This document shows positions 35,672 to 46,126 of a DNA stretch of 64,000 nucleotides, in pieces. A program made the translations under genes and the position numbers. The notes beneath the pieces are model-generated. The model did not search any database and had not been told where the DNA came from. It saw nothing but the letters and a program-made list of their open reading frames with translations. Numbering within the stretch: position 1 is the first letter of the stretch; every line of letters begins with the position of its first letter. The stretch comes from Hypoxylon rubiginosum (taxonomy: Eukaryota > Ascomycota > Sordariomycetes > Xylariales > Hypoxylaceae): assembly GCA_902806565.1 (NCBI GenBank), contig CADCXA010000032.1, positions 186,001-250,000 of the forward strand, read 5' to 3'.

Positions 35672-37719
35672 TTTGTTACTCTACACTTGAATACAACAAA
35701 AACAGCAAGGCGAGGGAAGTCCAGATAATAGATTAGTCGGGACGGCCGGCCAACTACCTACGATGCTTCTATGAGGCTCTTATAAGACAGCGCATTGGGG
35801 TCCAAAATGATAGATCAGACAAGGCCAAGCTAAGCTTATACGGACTATCCATAGATCTAGGACTTCATTATAGAAAAGGGTGTGGGCCGTGCTGTCAGGT
35901 GTGTAAATACTCACCTACCTAAATCAGCCATCCCCGGATATCCCAACTGGGTGGGAAATCTAGAATTCTTGGGTCAAATTTGCCCTACGCGAGGTTGAAG
36001 GAATAATACGCATGTGTCTTCGAAACCGCATTGAAACATTACTTATAGGGCTGATAGGGGAAAACAACCACATGCAGCCTAGATATTACATATGCAGGAC
36101 CAGAATCTGCATGTTGGTTTGGTCCGGGGAAGCTCTCATTAAAAGATATCATTTTTGTCTGTAGGTAGGAGCTGCAATGTGACCGCATGAATCCATATTC
36201 AGCGATCCCTTGTTCGTGCAATGCTGAAGGGCCAATCGGATAAACACTTGTCTATGTAGATACCGGGATTGATTTTCTATATTTGGGGGCTACTACAGGC
36301 TGCAGGAATGCAATTGTGAGCTATCATATCACCACCGGACGGAGAACTGTCACTTATTTGGGACGAAGCCGCAAGGACGGGGCTTACCTTGGACGAACAG
36401 GGCCACAGATAATCGGTCCTACCATGTCAGCATGTTCGCCTAGCAGCCACAACTAGTCGAACGTTTCGGCGTGACGGTTCTATGTCAAAAAGGATCAGTA
36501 ATGTTGGTTACTCCGAGTTTGAGGCTCTCGGTTAGATCCAGCGCTTCCAATCAATCAATCACATAATTGGTTCGATTGACATTTAACTTGGTTCAGACTG
36601 CCCAATCAGAGAATTATAGAAATTTATCGGGACCAAATAGATTTTTTATATAATTGATTGATTAACAGGTCGAAAATAACATATATATAGACCCACTAAC
36701 TACCTAATACAGTATAGTAAAATGGGTATATATCTTATCGATAATAAATGTCACGATAATTTTTTAGTGGTTTGGCTTTTAATATAGGTCCAGAGGCCCT
36801 GGAAGCCTTCCTATTGGTCTGATAATTAGACCGGTCGGGAATAGCCTCAATCAATTGTAAATATTTAAATATTTGGTTCGGTCTTATATAATTCAAATAA
36901 AAGTTATTTATTTGACTGCTTTGATTGACTGGAAGCGCTGGTTAGATCCACGGGTTTCCTTGGCTCGGGGTTTATAGGATGAAACTACATAGTGATCGAT
37001 CATTGGATGGTACATGTTCAACAGATGATCTGATATTTGAGTTACAAGTTGGAAACAACACTTACAATTCAGTATTGAATCGTCTCATGAACTTGTTACA
37101 TCAAGTTCCAATGGGAAGAAAAGAGTATATGATTTTCAGCTTTGGGTGCCTCCTCGATGGCCATATAGAGTCTCCGATTACCATCAAGGGTAAGATGTAG
37201 GACTTGAGAAGACATTCGCATTGTTCAGTATTATATACTATTAATAAGATACTGTTGTTAAGGGGCTGTGTACTTCCAAATTCTAAATAAGGGTAAATAA
37301 AGTACCTAGAGAAAATTGCACATTTATTTCCAAGTCTTGCGAGTTGTCGGTTCTGAGTTTTCAGCTACAAAAAAAGGCCAAGACAGCGACCAATTGGGGT
37401 AGTGATCTTTTACAGGGGGCATTTTGGGTACCGGAGTGCCAGGCGTTGGTGGTCTAGGCGATGCGGCTAGGTACAGCGGGTGGGGTGCCTGGGTGCTTAT
37501 CAAGGTATGTATGTACCACGGACAGGCCGATTTCGCGGACTAATAAATGAAGAAAGAAGAACAGAAGGTGCACATCTAGAAGTCTTTATCGATACATTAA
37601 GAAGCGAAGTAATGACTAAGTGCACTTTAAACACCCCTCTACCAACATGCAGCAATTAATCGACACGAGATTCATTCGTTCACTCCCCTCCGCCCTCTGA
37701 ATCAGAACCCCCCGCCCCC
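35672..37719. other. 2-kb AT-rich intergenic region containing a MITE
   Basis: Spacer upstream of the CorA-like gene and downstream of the ankyrin-Clp gene. The only structured element is the 400-bp MITE at 36540-36939 with its target duplications. The short ORF at 36979-37200 right of the element has no recognisable family. Confidence 0.6.
36530..36949. mobile_element. MITE-like non-autonomous DNA transposon with 10-bp TSD
   Basis: The direct repeat GGTTAGATCC lies at 36530-36539 and again at 36940-36949. Exactly between them is a 400-bp AT-rich element (36540-36939) with terminal inverted repeats: left AGCGCTTCCAATCAATCAA, right (reverse complement) AGCGCTTCCAGTCAATCAA, 18 of 19 matching. 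It has no coding capacity. A 10-bp duplication suggests Mutator-like or hAT-related transposition (family knowledge; assignment is tentative). The perfect duplication argues for a fairly recent insertion. Confidence 0.85.
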
Positions 37720-39844
37720 TTAACGTAGCACGAGTCTAACTTCAACTTCTTCATCGACGTTGAGATTAATTTCGAAGTGGGTCGTGGGTTGGTTCTCGTC
37801 AAAATCATCACCATTCTTCAGGTACAGGGTGGTGAGCGGATCCTGAACGATTCGCTCCACAGCCTGAGCAATGCTGCGCGCGCCAGTCTTCTTGTCGTAC
37901 TCCTCGCGTGCGATCGTAGTGCACACCGTCGCGTCATTCTTGACACGGATGAGGATGTTTCCGACATAGACGTCTTCTTCTCTGCTCAGAGTGAGACGCA
38001 CGCACCGGGTGACTTCGGCCTCGAAATCCATCAGCGCCTTGTGCACAATCAGGGGAGACTCCTTCGGCGAAAAGACGAGGAATGGCAGGATCTCGCTGAT
38101 GCGGCCGGCCAGAGGCGCGTCGAATTGCTCAATGAACTCATTTTGAAGCTGGCGACACAACTTACCCACCAACTTGTCCTGGGCCTCTTCGTCTTCTGAC
38201 TGGAAGAGCACCTTCTCATTAGCGTTGCAAAAGTCGTGAATGCTATCGTCAAGTTTGTTGGTAGCAAGAATCCAGATGGTCTTGGAGCAGTCGACGATTC
38301 TTCCATTCCGGCGATCTTCATACTCTCCTATCCAATCTGATTAATTGCTAAATCACGACTATGCGGGTGCATAGGTTTACTAACCATCTTGAAAAGGTAG
38401 CAACAATGTGTTGTGGATCTCCTTGCTCGTCTTTTCAAACTCGTCCATAAAGACGATGCATCGCTCCCCGGACTTGCTAGCCAAGAATTTGTTCAATGTT
38501 GAGCCCTCCTCATATCCGGAATAAGGGGGCCGCGGGCCGAATAGCTCATTGTCTTGTCTGAGGATGGTGCAGTTCACCACTTGCAATTCCAACGACATGA
38601 GATCTTTGAATCTTCGAGCAAGTTCCGTCTTGCCATGGCCGCTTGGTCCCGCGAAGACCAATATAAGTGGCTTTTTCTTCTGAAGGGCAAGGTACCTTGT
38701 TATTGTCAGTTATGGGAAGCGAGTGTCTAGGATGACAGGAACCTACACGAGGAGTTTTCGCTTGAGCCAACGTGTGGCGATGGATTGAGCGACAATCATC
38801 TGGTGGAGGCCTAAGACTTCTCCGGCCCCCTGCCGAGCTAGCAGCTCCTTCTCTCTACCAGAGTGTGGCTTGACCTTGCTGGCTCTGTAGAGATCATACC
38901 GCTGAGTCAAAGTTAGGGCTTTAGAAAGATGTGCACGCAGGTCCGCTGTACACCACCGTTTATTATCGTCACCGATGTCGTTGAGTTCTTCCTGAACTGG
39001 TCCACCCTCTGGCAAATCTCGGCAATACGGGTCATAGAAGGCTTTGGGGATGACCCGAGGGTCTGCGCCAAATCGTAACAAGGTGGCCAGTGTCTTAGAT
39101 GCCTGAAGCATGCTCTGACCATCATTAAGAGCAGAAAAGGCGATCAGGGGGAAAGCGTCAGGTCCCCACGTCGTGTTGGGATCGCCACCATGCTTGATCC
39201 ATTCCCGAATAATGCCAACGTCATTAGTCGAGATGATGTAGAACATCGCTGGGTATCCCTCGATGTCGGCATTTAGGTTTGTGTCCAAAGTCTCCTTGTT
39301 AAAGTACCCTAAGTAATGGCGGACGCCATCGGCATCGGAGTACCCAGCTTGAATTGCGCCGAGAAGCTCACGGAGCTCGAATATATGAGGGTCCCGAGGG
39401 CCATTCTTAGTAAATGTACTAGGAACTGGGAGGCTCGGAAGCTTAGGCATCCACGGCCGATCTTCGTTCAACCCGTCACATGGATCCTTTAGCGATTCTT
39501 CATGTACGTCGGCCTCACCCTGGTGATTACGGTCGTTGCTCGACTGGCTCGGCGTGCTATCGTCACTGGAGGGAGGGTCCGGCGGAAGAAATTCCTGCAT
39601 ACCAATATTAGTCAAATAACACAGAGACAAGAAGAAACCCATACCCATACCTCAATTCCTTTGTATTTCTGAACCGCCTTCTCGACGTCGTTTCCGCAAA
39701 GCTACATGCTGTCAGAAATCTTCACGTCGTGTAGGATGACGTGGCTTGGCTAACTTCAAGGCAGTTGGATGCCGTATCTGCTGAGCACCCAGGGCATTGA
39801 GAGATGACCTGACGTATATCTTCGTCTGATGGAAGGGGGGCCAT
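37720..39844 (-). CDS. Ankyrin-ClpB/Skd3-like AAA+ ATPase with N-terminal UBA/CUE-like motif
   Basis: Five exons (39844-39755, 39701-39651, 39594-38747, 38695-38385, 38327-37720) encode 635 residues. The first ~47 residues (SDEDIRQVISQCPG, then LCGNDVEKAVQKYKG across an intron) resemble a UBA/CUE-like three-helix fold. A Ser/Asp/Pro-rich linker follows, then ankyrin-like repeats at about 130-230 (IIREWIKHGGDPNTTW, LATLLRFGADPR). A single AAA-2 (Clp/HSP100 D2-type) module has Walker A GPSGHGKT (346-353), Walker B CIVFMDEFEK (Asp414, Glu415), the YSGYEEGSTL pore-side segment and sensor-1 ILATNK. The C-terminal D2-small part carries sensor-2 GAR in KKTGARSIAQAVERI. This resembles animal CLPB (Skd3), an ankyrin-AAA+ disaggregase, but no mitochondrial presequence is visible. 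It starts 853 bp from the divergent VWA gene. Function as a chaperone or unfoldase is inferred from the domains. Confidence 0.85.
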
Positions 39845-40697
39845 GACGTTTTGGTGGGAAAACAGCGACTACTGTCGAGAGGTAAGAATGCAGGATAGCT
39901 TGAGATCAACCGGCAAGAGATTCAGAAGAGAACCTAGGCCATTTATCTCCTAAGGCGCTGAATACTCAGAGTCCTATAAGCATAAATGCCTGTCTTTTCC
40001 CCTGGTATGTTATCACACCATTTCGCCGTTTGATGCTGCACTTTCGTCATCTAGGCGGTTCACTACATATTTGAAAGGTCGTATCTCCCAAAGTGGTCAA
40101 CCGATACTTTTCTTTTTCCTTCCAGCATAATGATATGTCGATGAGCTAGGGTGTCGTTTGTCGGGGATAAAGCTCTAGACATTTGGTGCCCCGAGAACTT
40201 GCATCTCAACATTAGCGGTCTAATGTGACAGACATGTCGAAAATGAGAAAGTATTTACCCATTCGCCGTCGTGCTCATCTCGGGCCGCCTTGTCTAAGAT
40301 TAAGTACATAGACCGTTTGAGCGTGGAGAGCCAATGTTGTTTCGGTCTTGCTTCTGTTGCGGATAGAGGCAGAAGTGATACCGGCTACCGGTAAGGGGTG
40401 GCACATGCGGGTTTTGCTTCCGCACTCTGTCGTTTGCATCGTATTTTGTTCAAAGTACCTTGATCGGGACGGGCACATACTTACCAAGATTACCGCGGAA
40501 TCTTTCAGCCAATTGATGCTCGTTTGTAACTAGCCCTGTCGAAGTGCTATTCAGAAAGATTGCGATAGACTGGCATGGAAGAGTCTAAGTATTTGTATTA
40601 GGTACCCTTCGAACTTGAACTAATGTGTCTATCTTGAACGAGAAGCAACCCTCTACTGCAGTTTTCACACCAGGCACCCAGCCAAGGTAGAGAGGCC
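39845..40697. promoter_or_regulatory. Shared divergent promoter region of the ankyrin-Clp and VWA genes
   Basis: 853 bp separates two head-to-head start codons (39844 minus, 40698 plus). No convincing gene lies between; the small ORFs at 40275-40533 lack any signature. Individual control elements could not be assigned. Confidence 0.5.
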
Positions 40698-42245
40698 ATG
40701 ACGGACAGCAACGCACCCCGGATGCCAATGGCGGCATCAGGCAATATGGCGATGAACATGTCAACAGTTTCAGCGACATCTCAGAAGTTGAGCGAAATGG
40801 CGATAGAAGCGGCAACACCAAACCAAGATGCCTCGAAGGCAGCCGATATACAGCCTCAAATCAAGCAGTCTAAACTCGCAGCAACGAGTTCACGCACCTT
40901 AGCTTCAACAAGTAGCCAGCTTGAGATGACTCGCAGCAGAGAGAAGGCGTTCAACATGCAGCGCATTCAGCTGGCGGAGCAACTAGGAAGCGAACGCAAG
41001 CAACGTACGGAACTAGAAGCCCTCCTTGTCGATCTACAGCAGGAGCTAGCCAGTCTCACCTCCAACAACGAAGCCTCCGTGGTCGAATGCACGAGACTCC
41101 ACGGAGAGATCCAGCAGCTCAAGTCCGAAGCCACCGAAACGGCAGAGTGGGTCGTAGCTATGCAAAAGGATATCATCAACTTGGAGTGCAAGCTTAAAGA
41201 GGTGACCGCGGACCTTGAGCAGTCCATCCTCAGCCGCGACACGCTCCAGAAAGCCCACGACGAGGCCGTCGAGAACTACGACCGGCAGACCCGTAAGGTT
41301 CTCGAGCTAGAGGAGGAGCTGAAGGCCGGGCGGGCCAAGATCCGCGACCTCGACGCCGCGAACAAGAAGCTTCAGGAGGTCCACGACGACGACGTCAAGT
41401 TCACGCTCCCCAGCATCCATGAGGCGCACAAGTCGCGCGAGAGCGATCTCCAGCAGCGGCTCGCTCGCGAAGGGACCGAGGCTAAGAACCTCAGGCGGGA
41501 GCTCAACGCCCTTCGTCTCACCTGGGCGGAGGCCGTCATGAAGAAAGAAGTCGCGGAGCAGGAACTGATCGACAAGACGGAGGAGCAGAGAGTGGAGGCC
41601 TCGCAGGCGCAGCAGAAGCTGGCAGATTCTCGAAATCAGTTTGACGAGCTGCAAAGGTTAATCATGCCGTTTCCCCAGACGGTAGTCATCTGCGTCGACC
41701 TCAGCGGCAGCGTCACGGAGAGCGTCCACGACATCAAGCAGGCGTACAGAGACGTCCTGCACACGATCAAGTCGAGCAACGGCGATGCCAAGGTCGCGGT
41801 CGTGATCCACGGATGTTTTTTGCAGCCCGGCCCTTCTTCGCCCCTTGCGGCCGTTTCTGACGCGACTTTCCGGATGACTGACTCCGTTAGCAGCATAGGC
41901 GGCTCCGAGGATTATACCTACTGCCTAGAAGAGGCCAACGACATTTTCAAAGCGAACGTCGATAGCCAAAGACTCTTGATCCTTATCGGGGATGGAAACG
42001 CAATATGTTCAAGCCCGTTCTCGGTTAACGATACTCTCGAGCAACTGTCATCTGTAGGGATTTTAGCTCACTCAATTGTGCTTTCAAGTGGCTCTGGTGA
42101 CTTGGACCTTTTTACCGACTTGACGATGCAGGATATCTCACTACCGACTGGTGGCCGGGTTGAGTACAAGGACACATACTTGTCGGCTCTGGAGGAGATT
42201 TTCCGTCATGAGCGCGAGCAGCATTTCCGCAAGTCAGAAGATTAG
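40698..42245 (+). CDS. Coiled-coil protein with C-terminal von Willebrand factor A domain
   Basis: A single exon of 515 residues. The N-terminal ~80 residues are Met/Ala/Ser/Thr-rich and probably disordered. From about 80 to 325 there is a long heptad-rich coiled coil with high E/K/Q/L content. The VWA domain begins at PFPQTVVICVDLSGS, whose D334-x-S336-x-S338 forms the first MIDAS motif. The second MIDAS position falls in GGSEDY (401-406), like the GGGDxPE version seen in VwkA-type VWA domains, and IGDGNA supplies Asp432. Metal-dependent ligand binding is therefore plausible. No signal peptide or membrane helix is present, so the protein is intracellular. It is transcribed divergently from the ankyrin-Clp ATPase; VWA partners of AAA+ ATPases are well known in prokaryotes, which suggests but does not show a partnership. 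Confidence 0.85.
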   Translation: MTDSNAPRMPMAASGNMAMNMSTVSATSQKLSEMAIEAATPNQDASKAADIQPQIKQSKLAATSSRTLASTSSQLEMTRSREKAFNMQRIQLAEQLGSERKQRTELEALLVDLQQELASLTSNNEASVVECTRLHGEIQQLKSEATETAEWVVAMQKDIINLECKLKEVTADLEQSILSRDTLQKAHDEAVENYDRQTRKVLELEEELKAGRAKIRDLDAANKKLQEVHDDDVKFTLPSIHEAHKSRESDLQQRLAREGTEAKNLRRELNALRLTWAEAVMKKEVAEQELIDKTEEQRVEASQAQQKLADSRNQFDELQRLIMPFPQTVVICVDLSGSVTESVHDIKQAYRDVLHTIKSSNGDAKVAVVIHGCFLQPGPSSPLAAVSDATFRMTDSVSSIGGSEDYTYCLEEANDIFKANVDSQRLLILIGDGNAICSSPFSVNDTLEQLSSVGILAHSIVLSSGSGDLDLFTDLTMQDISLPTGGRVEYKDTYLSALEEIFRHEREQHFRKSED

Positions 42246-42575
42246 ATGGATTATTATTTGCTTGTTCTGTGTGTGCTGGGTCCTGACGATCGTGCTCAAG
42301 TGAGGACGTGGGTGTGATTGAATTGTAAGAAGAGGCATTCGTGTAGTGATGAGGTAGACAGGATCGTTCGACATCCTATGGAGGTCACTGGCCCGGGCTA
42401 ATCTCATCACTCTATTGATTGGATAGGATACTGATGATTCCGATATTAATGAACCGTTGACCAGCAGTGGAAATTTTAATAAACACGATGAATAAATCTG
42501 GAGAGTACTGTGATGTCTTTCATTCTAATAAGTTGTCTACCTAATAACTCTTTTATAATGTACCTAATGTCTTCT
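42246..42575. other. Intergenic region between convergent genes
   Basis: 330 bp holding the 3' ends of the VWA gene (plus) and the GH3 gene (minus). Nothing else seen. Confidence 0.6.
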
Positions 42576-44516
42576 CTAAACTCCCCGAGCTTTAAGACAG
42601 CTCCCCGACGCTCCGTCGCCACATCTCTCCGCATACCGCAGACCGTGACCGAACTTGAACACCGGGTCCCTAGTATCGAACGGCACGTCCTCCATGCCCG
42701 CCTCGGCCGCCGCGTTCGACCGCGGGAGGTCGTACGGCAGCTTGCCCTCCGGCTCCCAGACGCCGAAGACGACGTCGAGGAAGGCCTCGGAGCTGCTGCC
42801 GAAGCTGGCCAGCATAGCAACCGCCCCCTCGGCGACCTCCGGCACCGCGGCCGGCCGGTCCAGCATCATGTCGACGACGGTCGGCACGGCCGCGTAGACG
42901 GCGGCCTGCCTCGCGCGCTCCTCGGCCGAGAACTCGAGCGAGCCGGCGTGGAACGAGGCCTCGAAGCCGCCGGGCCGGGGCTCGTACGGGGCCGCGAGCC
43001 GCAGGAGGGCGTAGTCGGCGTCCTCGGGCCTCGTGACGACGGTCAGGTTGCGGCTCTGCAGGAGCGTGGCGTTGAACCCCTCGATGTAGAACTTAGTATC
43101 GGGTCCGACGACGTTGCGGAGCGGCAGGGTATCTTGGCTGTTCTTGAGCAGAGTGTAGGCGCGGCGCTGGGCCTCGTTGCCGAGGCGCACGAAGTAGTCG
43201 TTGCCGACGACGCGCGCGGCGGCCTCGGCGTCGACGAACGGGCCGTCGAAGAGCCCGAGGACGAACTTCTCGCGCAGCAGCTTCTTCACCGAGACGTCGA
43301 GGCGCTCTTCCTGGATGGTCCCTTCGTTGACTAGCTGGATGATGAGCTCGGGGCGCGTCTCGCCGCCGAACTGGTCGCACCCGGCGTCGAGGATGCGCGC
43401 GGCGCGCTCGAGCTCGGAGAGCGTCTCGACGCCCCAGGCTCGCGCGGGCATGTACTGCCCGAGGATCACGGTGTCGGTGATCAGGCCCCAGTCGGTCACC
43501 ACGATGCCCTCGAATCCGAGGTCGTTGCGTAGGAGGTCCGTGACGATCTCCTTGTTGAACGAGAAGCCGACGGGTTCGAATTTGGTGCCGATTGGGCGGC
43601 TGTAGTACGGCATCATCTGCCGGGCCCCTGCTGCTATGGCGGCCTTGAAGGGGATAAGATGGTATTCGAGATTGTTGCCGGGGTATGTCTCGTTCTTGCC
43701 GTAGACGAAATGGGAATCCTCTCCATTTTCCATAGGGCCGCCTCCGGGGAAGTGCTTCGTGACAGTCGTCACGGAGTGAGCGCCTAATTTGTCGCCCTGG
43801 AAGCCCTTGATGTACGCCGAGATGAGTTCGGCGGTCAGCTGAGCGTCCTCGCCGAAGGTACCGGGTATACGAGCCCACCGCGGCTCCGTCGACACGTCAA
43901 CCTGGGGATGCAGCGCGGCTCGGATACCAACGGCGAGATACTCCTCGCGAGCGATCTCGGCGAATTTCTTGACCAGGTCCGCATCCCGGAGCGCGGCGAA
44001 TCCGAGCGTCTCGGGCCATTGGGAGAAGCGGCCGGCGTCGAAGCCGGTTCCGATATTCTCTGTGAAGTGGTGTCGCGGATCGGATGATAGAGTGACGGGG
44101 ATTCCTAGCCGTGTTTCTGCGGCTCGTTGCTGAACGCGGTTGTAGAATTCGGCCGTCTCCTGCGCGTCGGTGATCTCGCCGACTAGGTTGAAATGCGTCA
44201 GGAGCTGGGTTCCCATTACAAAGTCGGTGCTATTTCGGTTTTCGTCCCCTTGGTCGAGTGTGCCGTTCGGTCCCACGTATAGCATGGCGTGGAACATCTG
44301 ACCGGCTTTCTCCTCCAGAGTCATGCGCGCAAGGAGGTCGTCTACTCTGTCGTTGATGCATAGTGAAGAGTTCTTGTAGGCTGGAAGTGTCTCGTCCGCC
44401 CGGCTGTGTAGCGAGCTCTGGGGAGTGTGCGCTCTGGAGCAGAGGCCACTCTGGAGACAAGAGGAGAATGTGAAGAGGCCGAGCAATGCTCGGGATGTCC
44501 TACTGAGAGAGCCCAT
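42576..44516 (-). CDS. Secreted glycoside hydrolase family 3 enzyme
   Basis: A single exon of 646 residues. The N-terminus (MGSLSRTSRALLGLFTFSSC) is a likely signal peptide, followed by INDRVDDLLARMTLEEKAGQM, the usual start of the GH3 TIM-barrel. Conserved GH3 blocks include RLGIPVTLSSDPRH, ATHF-like VTKHFPGGGP, RQMMPYYSRPIG, and the nucleophile Asp342 in GIVVTDWGLI. The second alpha/beta sandwich domain has LLKNSQDTLPLR and FGSSSEAFLDVVFG and ends with PVFKFGHGLRY. NSS, NGT, NST, NET and NAT/NLT sequons suit an extracellular glycoprotein. Family members release terminal beta-glucose, beta-xylose or GlcNAc from polysaccharides; the exact substrate cannot be read from sequence. The acid/base residue in GH3 lies in a variable loop and was not assigned. 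The last third is very GC-rich, making long false ORFs on the other strand. Confidence 0.9.
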   Translation of the reverse strand: MGSLSRTSRALLGLFTFSSCLQSGLCSRAHTPQSSLHSRADETLPAYKNSSLCINDRVDDLLARMTLEEKAGQMFHAMLYVGPNGTLDQGDENRNSTDFVMGTQLLTHFNLVGEITDAQETAEFYNRVQQRAAETRLGIPVTLSSDPRHHFTENIGTGFDAGRFSQWPETLGFAALRDADLVKKFAEIAREEYLAVGIRAALHPQVDVSTEPRWARIPGTFGEDAQLTAELISAYIKGFQGDKLGAHSVTTVTKHFPGGGPMENGEDSHFVYGKNETYPGNNLEYHLIPFKAAIAAGARQMMPYYSRPIGTKFEPVGFSFNKEIVTDLLRNDLGFEGIVVTDWGLITDTVILGQYMPARAWGVETLSELERAARILDAGCDQFGGETRPELIIQLVNEGTIQEERLDVSVKKLLREKFVLGLFDGPFVDAEAAARVVGNDYFVRLGNEAQRRAYTLLKNSQDTLPLRNVVGPDTKFYIEGFNATLLQSRNLTVVTRPEDADYALLRLAAPYEPRPGGFEASFHAGSLEFSAEERARQAAVYAAVPTVVDMMLDRPAAVPEVAEGAVAMLASFGSSSEAFLDVVFGVWEPEGKLPYDLPRSNAAAEAGMEDVPFDTRDPVFKFGHGLRYAERCGDGASGSCLKARGV

Positions 44517-46126
44517 GGTGCCGAAGATTGATCAACTGGGATGCTAATGAAGAACAATAACTTGCCTGTCCAAACTGACGATAGACACTCAAGGCTTCAC
44601 CCTTATTAATAGTGTTCTCACCCTCCCCACGTGGATGCGAAGACCAAAGAGTGCGAGTACATCACGATGGAGGTCACCAGATCACAGCGACAACTAGTCG
44701 ATACTCAATCCAGAGTGTCGGCCCTTCCGTCGGCGTATATATATCGAACCATTGTCTAGGCGCAAGTAGTATTCCCAGATCCCTCCGCAATTTGGGGTTG
44801 AGTTTGCGGAGAATGTGGAGACCGCACATGGAAAATAGTCGGCGCCCCATCTTGGTTCAAGCTTCGAGAGTAGTATACAGCGGCTTGGCATAGTCGAGTG
44901 AGGATCTAGGCAAGGATAATGAGGAGGTTCGTCGCTTTACGGGTTAATATTTGGTAGACTCGTTCCCTGAAGCCGGTATTACATGGACCGATTTCTGGTC
45001 ATTGCCTTGCAAATGCCGAAATGAATAGCGGAAATTGCAGAAAAGTTTCCTCGATGCCAACGCTAAACCACAACTTTCGGTCATGGCTTCTGGTGACGAT
45101 GCTCACCGTCTTGTCTCCAATTACTCCAATTATACTAAGGGCACGCCGTTCGTGTTCAACGAGACATACCCTCGGGACGATACTCAGACCCGCAACTCGA
45201 ATCCCCGTAGACTGTAGCCATGAAGTTTCTCGTCAACCATTTCCATGTCTCCTGATATTATGGCGCTATCCTGCCAACATGTGACGATGTTCTTTCGCAT
45301 CCACCCACCGACCCCGCGTCGTCCTCTATACAAGTGCTTGATCAAATTCTCTCCGCCGTCTAAGACAGTCTCGCCTCTGTTCTCGGCGCAAAGCTCGAAT
45401 AGCGTCCTTTCAACTAGCCCCGGTGTATCTTCATCCGGCACACTACTTCTTCTATGGTCATGTTAAGAGTTTTATGATCAATCTCATACGCCGTTTTTTT
45501 CGAGCGGAGGTCCTGCAAGTTTTTTACCTTGGAATGTCCGGCTTGATGTAGAGCCAACATGAAATCTGTCTCAGCTTACTTACCTTTGTTGATAAGGAAT
45601 ACTGAAGATGGGGATCGGTCTGTGTAATCCATAGTGTTCGTTATTCTTACCGTCGCGCTAGGCTTAATCATGATTCTGTATTAAACAAGCGATACCAAGT
45701 TTATTTCACCCTGGTTCGCGTAGAGCTCTAGACTCTATATGTGGCCAGTAATGTGAGAATGAAATATATCGTCTTGTCATTGAGACCAGATATGAAGTCG
45801 AAAGCGACAGAAATCAGTTTTCAAGATGTGAATATCGTTAGCCCAATGTATGACGCGTCATCATCAAGATTGGGCGAGGATATGCCCTGTATGAAAGGTT
45901 GAAAGATTTTTGGGAATCAGGGGAGCAGTCACTGACTGCACCCCAGATTTTCAGGGGCCCACTAGCCCCACCTCCGGCATCGCAGTATCTTTTCTCGGGT
46001 CGGATAGCAGTCGTCCAATCAAATTTAATGAATTCTCAATTGCTAATGGATCTTTCAACTTTTTTTTTCTCGATGAATTTTCGCTATCGCTGTGTGCTTT
46101 TGCTCTTGCGATGACAATTGTGAAGG
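44517..46126. other. 1.6-kb intergenic region between divergent GH3 and aconitase genes
   Basis: It should contain both promoters. Overlapping short ORFs at 45021-45470 on both strands have ordinary amino-acid composition but no recognisable family or splice pattern. A nine-T run followed by CTCG lies just upstream of the aconitase start. Confidence 0.55.
44737..44744 (-). promoter_or_regulatory. Possible TATA box of the GH3 gene
   Basis: TATATATA about 220 bp upstream of the ATG at 44516 on the minus strand. Confidence 0.4.

Noticed and set aside
36979..37200. 73-codon ORF to the right of the MITE
   Set aside because: Outside the element, no signature; not transposase-like.
45021..45470. 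Overlapping ORFs on both strands between the GH3 and aconitase genes
   Set aside because: Composition is ordinary but no homology, no splice sites and no adequate start could be supported.
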